A stretch of 64,000 nt of DNA from Streptomyces sp. LaPpAH-108 (GTDB lineage Bacteria; Actinomycetota; Actinomycetes; Streptomycetales; Streptomycetaceae): assembly GCF_000373625.1 (NCBI RefSeq), contig NZ_KB891997.1, positions 62,001-126,000 on the forward strand, read 5' to 3'. Positions 59,634-64,000 of this stretch are shown in pieces. The notes below the pieces were generated by a model. It was not told the DNA's origin, searched no databases, and saw nothing but the letters and a program-made list of their open reading frames with translations. Positions within the stretch are counted from its first letter, which is position 1; every line of letters begins with the position of its first letter. The translations under genes were made by a program, and so were the position numbers.

Positions 59634-60317
59634 TCAGGAGCCGTAGGTGACGCGGACCTTGTCGAAGCCGAGGGAGCGCAGCAGGCCCTGGAGCATGTCG
59701 GTGGTGTTGGTCTCGGCGCGCGCGGTCAGTTCGCTGTCCTTCGCGGCCTCGCCGATGTGCCGCACGGCGAGTTTCTGCACCGCCTGCTCGCCGTTGGGGT
59801 TGTCGGAGAAGAAGTCACCGAGCCGGTCCAGGAGCCCGCGCTGCTTGGAGACGGCGTAGGAGCGGTCCAGGTCCAGGGCGGGCTTGCCGAGCCGGGCGTG
59901 CGGCAGCCGGAGGGTCGCCGAGGTGCGGTCCTTGTCGACCTTCACATCGTTCTTGCCGAGCCGCCCGAGGTCCACATAGGCGTCCACGGTGCCCGCGCCG
60001 ACGTACAGCGTGCGGGTGCCCCGGAGCGCGTCGGGGAGGAACTTGGCGTCCTTCTCCAGGTCCACCACCACCTGGAAGTTGCCGGAGGCGGCGTCGTAAC
60101 GGCTCATGTCCTGGATGGACTTGAGCAGCGCCGGGCCGGAACGGTCGTGTGTATCGGTGCCGAACAGGTCCTTGATGCCCGGGAGTACGGCCAGCCGTAT
60201 CCCCGCCACCAGCAGCACCAGTACGACGACGATCGCGGTCACCACTTTGGCCCAGAGCGGCATGTGCCGGGGCACGTCTCTGACGGAACGGGTCCTGACG
60301 GAACTGGTCTTGTCCAC
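59634..60317 (-). CDS. DUF4230-domain membrane-anchored protein
   Basis: 227 residues from GTG 60315-60317, with AAGGAGG immediately upstream. One transmembrane helix at about 22-45 (WAKVVTAIVVVLVLLVAGIR) precedes an extracytoplasmic DUF4230 domain: SIQDMSRYDAASGNFQVVVD, GTVDAYVDLGRLGKND, ATLRLPHARLGKPALDLDRS and the ending LLRSLGFDKVRVTYG. Function unknown for the family. It may form a two-gene unit with the VanZ gene. Confidence 0.85.
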   Translation of the reverse strand: MDKTSSVRTRSVRDVPRHMPLWAKVVTAIVVVLVLLVAGIRLAVLPGIKDLFGTDTHDRSGPALLKSIQDMSRYDAASGNFQVVVDLEKDAKFLPDALRGTRTLYVGAGTVDAYVDLGRLGKNDVKVDKDRTSATLRLPHARLGKPALDLDRSYAVSKQRGLLDRLGDFFSDNPNGEQAVQKLAVRHIGEAAKDSELTARAETNTTDMLQGLLRSLGFDKVRVTYGS

Positions 60318-60477
60318 GGGTCCTCCTTCCCCCGAACGGATGCCCGCCAAATCCCTTCACAGGCAGGTGAGTTGACGAGAGGGTCCGGACGGCGTACGCG
60401 GCCGGTGGCGCGGGGGCGGTCCGGGGCGCCGCTAGCATGTCCGGCGCAGCCCGTACGGATCATGCGAGGAGCGGATC

Positions 60478-61431
60478 GTGCGAGACATCGCCGTCTTCAG
60501 TGGCAGTGCCCATCCCCGGCTGGCCGAGGAGGTCTGCGCGCATCTCGGGGTGCCGCTCAGCCCGACCCGCGTGAGCCGCTTCGCCAACGACTGTCTGGAG
60601 GTGCAGCTCCAGGCCAACTGCCGGGAACGGGACGTGTTCCTGATCCAGCCACTGGTCAAGCCGGTGCAGGAACATCTGGTGGAGCTGCTGCTGATGTGCG
60701 ACGCGGCGCGGGGTGCCTCCGCCGCCCGGATCACCGTCGTGATGCCGCACTACTCCTACGCCCGCTCCGACAAGAAGGACGCGCCCCGCATCTCGCTGGG
60801 CGGCCGTCTCGTCGCCGACCTGCTGGTGGCGGCCGGGGCGAGCCGGGTGCTCGCGATGACCCTGCACGCCCCGCAGGTGCACGGCTTCTTCTCCGTCCCG
60901 GTGGACCATCTGCACGCGCTGCGCGAACTGGCCGCGCACTTCTCGCGGTACGACCTCTCGCGCACCACCGTCGTCTCCCCCGACCTCGGCAACGCCAAGG
61001 AGGCGGCGGCCTTCGCACGGCTGATCGGGGCGCAGGTCGCGGCGGGCGCCAAGCAGCGGTTCGCGGACGACCGGGTGAGCATCAGCTCCGTCATCGGCGA
61101 GGTCACCGATCGCGACGTCATCGTCCTGGACGACGAGATCGCCAAGGGCAGCACGGTGCTCGAACTCCTGGACAAACTACGAGAATTGGCGCCCCGCTCC
61201 ATCCGGGTCGCCTGCACCCACGGCCTGTTCGCCGCAGGCGCCCTGAAGCGGCTCAGCGAACAGCCGGACGTCCTGGAGATCGTCTGCACCAACACCGTCC
61301 CGGTCCCCCTCGACGACCACCCCGAAAAACTCCACGTCCTCTCCATCGCCCCCGCCCTCGCCGAGGCCGTACGCCGCATCCACAACGGCGAATCGGTGAG
61401 CGCGCTGTTCGAGGAACCGAAGAACGCGTGA
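60478..61431 (+). CDS. Ribose-phosphate diphosphokinase (PRPP synthetase) homologue
   Basis: 317 residues, GTG behind GAGGAG. Family blocks: IAVFSGSAHPRLAEEVCAHL, NCRERDVFLIQPLVKPVQEH, TVVMPHYSYARSDKKDAPRI (ATP/Mg binding, canonical) and DVIVLDDEIAKGSTVLELL where the PRPP loop should be. The usual class I loop reads VDDMIDTAGT; here MIDT is replaced by EIAK and TAGT by GST, so this is a divergent, probably secondary enzyme or an alternative phosphoribosyl-type kinase. Cytoplasmic. A damaged lipoprotein gene begins in a GTGA overlap with its stop. Confidence 0.85.
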   Translation: MRDIAVFSGSAHPRLAEEVCAHLGVPLSPTRVSRFANDCLEVQLQANCRERDVFLIQPLVKPVQEHLVELLLMCDAARGASAARITVVMPHYSYARSDKKDAPRISLGGRLVADLLVAAGASRVLAMTLHAPQVHGFFSVPVDHLHALRELAAHFSRYDLSRTTVVSPDLGNAKEAAAFARLIGAQVAAGAKQRFADDRVSISSVIGEVTDRDVIVLDDEIAKGSTVLELLDKLRELAPRSIRVACTHGLFAAGALKRLSEQPDVLEIVCTNTVPVPLDDHPEKLHVLSIAPALAEAVRRIHNGESVSALFEEPKNA

Positions 61432-61694
61432 GCGGGGCGCGCTGCGCGTCCTCGGCGTACTGGCGCTGCTCGTGGCGGCGACGGGGTGTGCGCGGGGAGG
61501 CGCGGCGTGCGCGGGCTGGGGAACCGAGTCGGGCGTCGGCGTCATGTTCCGCCAGGCGGGGCACGGTCAACTCGCCGGGGCCGTTGCGGAGTTGTGCGCG
61601 CGGGGCGAGTGCGTGCGGTCGCGGCTGCGGGTCGTACGACCAGGGGCTCGCCCTCACCGAGGGCGGGGCCCTGACCGCGAGGATTCCGAAGTGA
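61428..61694 (+). pseudogene. Small lipoprotein gene broken by frameshifts
   Basis: GTG 61428 overlaps the PRPP synthetase stop. That frame stays open to TGA 61692-61694, but only its end (SYDQGLALTEGGALTARIPK) looks coding. The middle makes sense one frame over: RVLGVLALLVAATGCARGG is a lipoprotein signal with lipobox, followed by GWGTESGVGVMFRQAGHG and LAGAVAELCARGECVRSRL. Two indels, near 61436 and near 61640, would join start, middle and end into a lipoprotein of about 85 residues. Either a decayed gene or sequence errors in GC-rich DNA. Confidence 0.5.
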
Positions 61695-61738
61695 CAACGG
61701 TGCCCCGCTCAGCGGGACTCCGCTCACCGGGACTCCGC

Positions 61739-62113
61739 TCACCGGGACTCCGCGTCCGACTCCCACAGGGCCGCCTCCACGGTCGGGTGCGGGGGCAGGA
61801 GGCGGGTCAGGCCGGTGACGCGGAAGACGCGGAGGGTCAGGGGATGGGTGCAGACCAGGTGGAGACGGCCCCCGCGTTCCAGGAGGCGACCGCGGGCGCG
61901 GTGGACGAGGCGGAGCCCGGAGCAGTCGAAGAACTCCACCGCGCGCAGGTCGAGGACGAGACGGACGCCGGGGCGGCCGGTGAGACGGTCGAGCAGCGGG
62001 GCGATCTCGGCTGCCGTGGCGATGTCGATCTCGCCGCGTAACTCCAGGACCGTGTGACCCCGGTCCTCGTGCACCCGCAGATGCCGGGTGGGCGGAGTGG
62101 GGTCCTGTCGCAC
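61739..62113 (-). CDS. STAS-domain anti-sigma factor antagonist
   Basis: 124 residues from GTG 62111-62113, with GGGAGGTG upstream. STAS fold: LRVHEDRGHTVLELRGEIDI, ATAAEIAPLLDRL, VRLVLDLRAVEFFDCSGLRL and GGRLHLVCTHPLTLRVFRVT. The Ser in DCSGL is the expected phosphorylation site, controlled by an RsbW-like kinase and a SpoIIE-type phosphatase. It releases a sigma factor when unphosphorylated. No cognate kinase or sigma gene adjoins it. A complex symmetric element lies 76-126 bp upstream of the start. Confidence 0.93.
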   Translation of the reverse strand: MRQDPTPPTRHLRVHEDRGHTVLELRGEIDIATAAEIAPLLDRLTGRPGVRLVLDLRAVEFFDCSGLRLVHRARGRLLERGGRLHLVCTHPLTLRVFRVTGLTRLLPPHPTVEAALWESDAESR

Positions 62114-62188
62114 GACGACATCACCTCCCACCCGCGCCCGTGACGCGCTCCGCGCCCGCCTACTCGCCTTCGACAGAAGGAATTTGAG

Positions 62189-62239
62189 CATGTTCGATTG
62201 ACATATGTCTTCGACTTTGACGCATGTCGTTCGAACATG
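62189..62239. promoter_or_regulatory. 51-bp nested palindrome upstream of the STAS gene
   Basis: Outer arms CATGTTCGA (62189-62197) and TCGAACATG (62231-62239) are perfect. Inside them, symmetrically placed, are two 10-bp operator-like palindromes: GACATATGTC (62200-62209, perfect) and GACGCATGTC (62219-62228, one mismatch pair), 19 bp centre to centre. The whole is centred on 62214. It lies in an AT-rich patch between the DUF4235 stop and the STAS start, on the promoter side of the STAS gene. A multi-dimer repressor/activator site or a cruciform/RNA structure is possible. Confidence 0.65.
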
Positions 62240-62291
62240 ATCGAGCTGCGGATACGTAAGCGATTGCGTGGCCTGATCGTGTCGCTCAGGG

Positions 62292-62600
62292 CTACTTCGC
62301 CGTGCGCTGCTTCGCCGCGTGCGGCTGCGGCCAGCTGCCCGTCGAGCGGGCGACCGCCTTCGCCCGGGTACGGTCCACCGCGCTGCGCGCCACCGCGAAG
62401 ATCGCGCCCTGCACCGCCGCCGCGAGCAGGATCTCGCCCCAGCCCCGGTCCGGGTCCAGGGGGTCGGGCGCGTGGTCCTCGTGCCGGACGGCCGTCCACA
62501 CCTTGCGGAACGCCAGCCCCGCCAGCGCGCCGCCCGCCCAGCTGAGCAGGAAACCGACCGGCTGGTAGTGGAGGGGAAGCTTGGTCTTGTTCTTCGCCAT
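62292..62600 (-). CDS. DUF4235 small membrane protein
   Basis: 102 residues, ATG behind GAAGGAG. Two hydrophobic segments: VGFLLSWAGGALAGLAFRKV W (about 15-34; quoted part LLSWAGGALAGLAF) and ILLAAAVQGAIFAVARSAVD (about 57-76), with the charged loop RHEDHAPDPLDPDRGW between them and a basic tail. This is the DUF4235 pattern, common in actinobacteria and often near stress-response genes; function unknown. Divergent from the cation transporter gene. Confidence 0.9.
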   Translation of the reverse strand: MAKNKTKLPLHYQPVGFLLSWAGGALAGLAFRKVWTAVRHEDHAPDPLDPDRGWGEILLAAAVQGAIFAVARSAVDRTRAKAVARSTGSWPQPHAAKQRTAK

Positions 62601-62756
62601 GGGTCACTCCTTCCTCGCGTCGCGGACCTCTTGTCGGCCGAGCGGGACGTGCCACCCGTTCGCCCCTTCCGCCCTCTGTCCACCGCCTTCCCCGATTCCC
62701 GTACTCCGCCCGTTCGGCGCCGTATGAACCACCCGGTGCGGGGCAGTCGGTGACGG

Positions 62757-63737
62757 ATGAGCGGGACATCCTCGAAGCGGAAGAAGCAGGCCAAGGCCGA
62801 CCGGCACACCCGGATCACCGTGCTGGTGGCGCTCACCGCGAATCTGGTGATCGCGGTGGCGAAGGCGATCGGCGGGGTGTTCGCCGGCTCGCCCGCCCTC
62901 CTCTCGGAGGCGGCCCACTCGGTCGCCGACAGCCTCAACGAGGTCTTCCTGCTGGCCGCGCTGCGCCGCAGCCGCCGTCCGGCCGATCCGCGTCACCCGT
63001 TCGGGTACGGCAAGGAGCGGTACTTCTGGTCCCTGCTCGCGGCCGTCGGGATCTTCGTGATGGGCGGCTGCTTCTCCTTCTTCCAGGGCTTCGAGGCGCT
63101 GCGCTCGGGCACCGAGGAGAAGTTCAGCGGGTACGTCGCGGGCCTCGTCGTCCTCGGGGTCGCCTTCGTCGCCGAAGGGCTCTCGCTGCTCCGCGCGCTG
63201 TACCAGGCCCGCAGGAAGGGCGGCGGCTCCGCGGACCTGAGCGACCCCGCCCTGCGCACGGTGATCGCCGAGGACGGCACGGCGGTGCTCGGCGTCACCC
63301 TCGCCGCCGTCGGCATGGCGCTGCACATGATCACCGGCCAGGTCGCCTGGGAGGCCGCCGCCTCCCTGGTGATCGGCGCGCTGCTCGTCTACATCGCCTA
63401 CCGGCTCGGCCGCGAGGCCCGCGATCAGCTCATCGGCGAGGCCGCCGACCCCGGACTCACCGCCCGCATCCGCGCGCTGCTGTGCGCGCAGCCGGAGATC
63501 GACAGCGTCGAGGCGCTGTTCACGATGAAGACCGGCATCGACTCCACGCTGGTGGCCGCCCGCGTCGACCTCGTGCCCGGCCTGGACAGCGAGCGGGTCG
63601 AAGAGGTCGCCGTACGGATCAAGCGATCGGTCGCGGAGATGTTCCCCGAGGCCGACCGGATCTTCCTCGACGACCGCAACGGCGCCACCGGCACACGGGA
63701 GAGCCCCGCCGCGACGGGGGAGCGCGGCGGGGCCTGA
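62757..63737 (+). CDS. Cation diffusion facilitator (CDF) family transporter
   Basis: 326 residues from ATG 62757; an upstream in-frame start is not seen. Six transmembrane helices in the first 215 residues. CDF signatures: SPALLSEAAHSVADSLNEVF (His and Asp of the metal site in helix 2), RHPFGYGKERYFWSLLAAVG and EDGTAVLGVTLAAVGM (helix 5). The C-terminal cytoplasmic domain (about 220-305) has the ferredoxin-like fold (MKTGIDSTLVAARVDLVPGL). Exports divalent metal such as Zn, Fe or Mn in exchange for protons; specificity is not readable. Confidence 0.93.
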   Translation: MSGTSSKRKKQAKADRHTRITVLVALTANLVIAVAKAIGGVFAGSPALLSEAAHSVADSLNEVFLLAALRRSRRPADPRHPFGYGKERYFWSLLAAVGIFVMGGCFSFFQGFEALRSGTEEKFSGYVAGLVVLGVAFVAEGLSLLRALYQARRKGGGSADLSDPALRTVIAEDGTAVLGVTLAAVGMALHMITGQVAWEAAASLVIGALLVYIAYRLGREARDQLIGEAADPGLTARIRALLCAQPEIDSVEALFTMKTGIDSTLVAARVDLVPGLDSERVEEVAVRIKRSVAEMFPEADRIFLDDRNGATGTRESPAATGERGGA

Positions 63738-63756
63738 CCGGCGAGTGCCCGGCCCC

Positions 63757-63780
63757 GGGGCGGTTCATGCGCACCGCCCC
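63757..63780. terminator. Hairpin between convergent CDF and nitroreductase genes
   Basis: GGGGCGGT (63757-63764) and ACCGCCCC (63773-63780) form an 8-bp stem with an 8-nt loop. An A6 run follows on the plus strand, so any T-tract precedes the stem on the minus strand; the element may serve either transcript weakly. Confidence 0.5.
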
Positions 63781-63833
63781 CGAAAAAATCCCCGCGGACC
63801 CGGATCGCCACCGGGCCGTCCTGAAAGCCGGAC

Positions 63834-64000
63834 TCAGCCCGCCTCCACCGGCTCCAGCACGAACACCGGGATCTCCCGCGCCGTCTTCTCCTGGTACTCC
63901 GCGTACGGCGGAAACGCCGCCACCGCGCGCTCCCACCACTCGGCCTTCTCCGCGCCGGTGACCTCGCGGGCCCGCATGTCCTGTCTGACCGGGCCGTCCT
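63834..64000 (-). CDS. Deazaflavin (F420)-dependent nitroreductase-family protein, C-terminal end
   Basis: 55 codons are visible; the gene continues past the right edge. It ends VTGAEKAEWWERAVAAFPPY, AEYQEKTAREIPVFVLEPVE, AG. The pattern W-E-R-A-V-A-A-F-P-P-Y-x-x-Y-Q-x-x-T-x-R-x-I-P-V-F-V-L-E-P is the C-terminus of Ddn/DUF385-type F420H2-dependent reductases. Such enzymes reduce quinones or nitro compounds at or near the membrane. The active-site region is outside the window. Confidence 0.85.
   Translation of the reverse strand, partial: DGPVRQDMRAREVTGAEKAEWWERAVAAFPPYAEYQEKTAREIPVFVLEPVEAG

Noticed and set aside
1..64000. tRNA, rRNA, insertion sequences, integrase or attachment sites
   Set aside because: No cloverleaf with a T-loop, no transposase motif and no integrase was recognised by reading; a tool-based scan could still find a missed tRNA.

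Overview
The window is very GC-rich DNA with strong G/C bias at third codon positions, frequent GTG starts, GTGA/ATGA gene overlaps and dense coding. This, together with the gene families present (cobalamin-riboswitch metE, DmdR/IdeR-type iron box, universal stress proteins, SpoIIE-type phosphatases, CYP102-like P450s), points to a Streptomyces or close relative. It looks like chromosome. No tRNA, rRNA, CRISPR array, transposase or integrase was recognised.

Region 1 (1-14.1 kb) is a vitamin B12 block. Three cobalamin riboswitches of one sub-type precede three secreted-protein transcription units: an alpha/alpha-barrel protein cut by the left edge, a small secreted beta-domain protein, and a membrane-anchored paralogue of the latter. 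The anchored gene heads an overlapping operon for an energy-coupling-factor (ECF) transporter: T component, fused double ATPase and S component. A 3-hydroxyisobutyryl-CoA hydrolase gene follows, apparently coupled through a 14-codon ORF. Further right, metE (B12-independent methionine synthase) has a fourth, classical cobalamin riboswitch. The two secreted domain types resemble the two halves of animal intrinsic factor/transcobalamin, so this may be a split bacterial B12-capture system feeding an ECF importer. A large secreted PAP2 phosphatase, a 2Fe-2S ferredoxin-like protein and a secreted beta-propeller protein lie in and beside this block.

Region 2 (15.4-34.2 kb) resembles an actinobacterial dormancy/hypoxia island of the DosR/OsdR type: four universal stress proteins, a CBS-BON protein, an Acg-type nitroreductase, a GH65 phosphorylase, a PAS/GAF/SpoIIE/HATPase regulator and a YdeP-type molybdopterin oxidoreductase. 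Three promoter regions carry 14-16 bp palindromes with DosR-box architecture. An AAA/TPR protein plus a QueD homologue sit inside the island. A MerR regulator and an alpha/beta hydrolase appear to have lost both 5' ends in one deletion.

Region 3 (34.2-43.8 kb) holds a stand-alone OLD-family ATPase/TOPRIM nuclease of visibly different base composition, a glycine betaine/choline-type ABC system split over two convergent units, and a lutABC lactate-oxidation operon whose last gene overlaps the ABC ATPase. A frameshifted pentapeptide-repeat gene follows.

Region 4 (43.7-54.4 kb) is bounded by two CYP102-like P450 genes: one haem domain without reductase, divergent from a TetR gene, and one full P450-reductase fusion, divergent from a PAS-LuxR gene. 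Between them are an iron-box-controlled DUF2470 protein, a lactonase-fold protein, an aromatic-acid-exporter-like membrane protein and an FBP/EF-G-binding protein.

Region 5 (54.4-64 kb) contains a ROK regulator, a PHP-domain protein, a small possibly leaderless protein, a secreted GH16 glucanase with a ricin-type lectin, VanZ and DUF4230 membrane proteins, a PRPP synthetase, a damaged lipoprotein gene, a STAS anti-anti-sigma factor behind a striking 51-bp nested palindrome, DUF4235 and cation-diffusion-facilitator membrane proteins, and the 3' end of a deazaflavin-dependent nitroreductase. All functions are inferred from reading the sequence; no database search was run.
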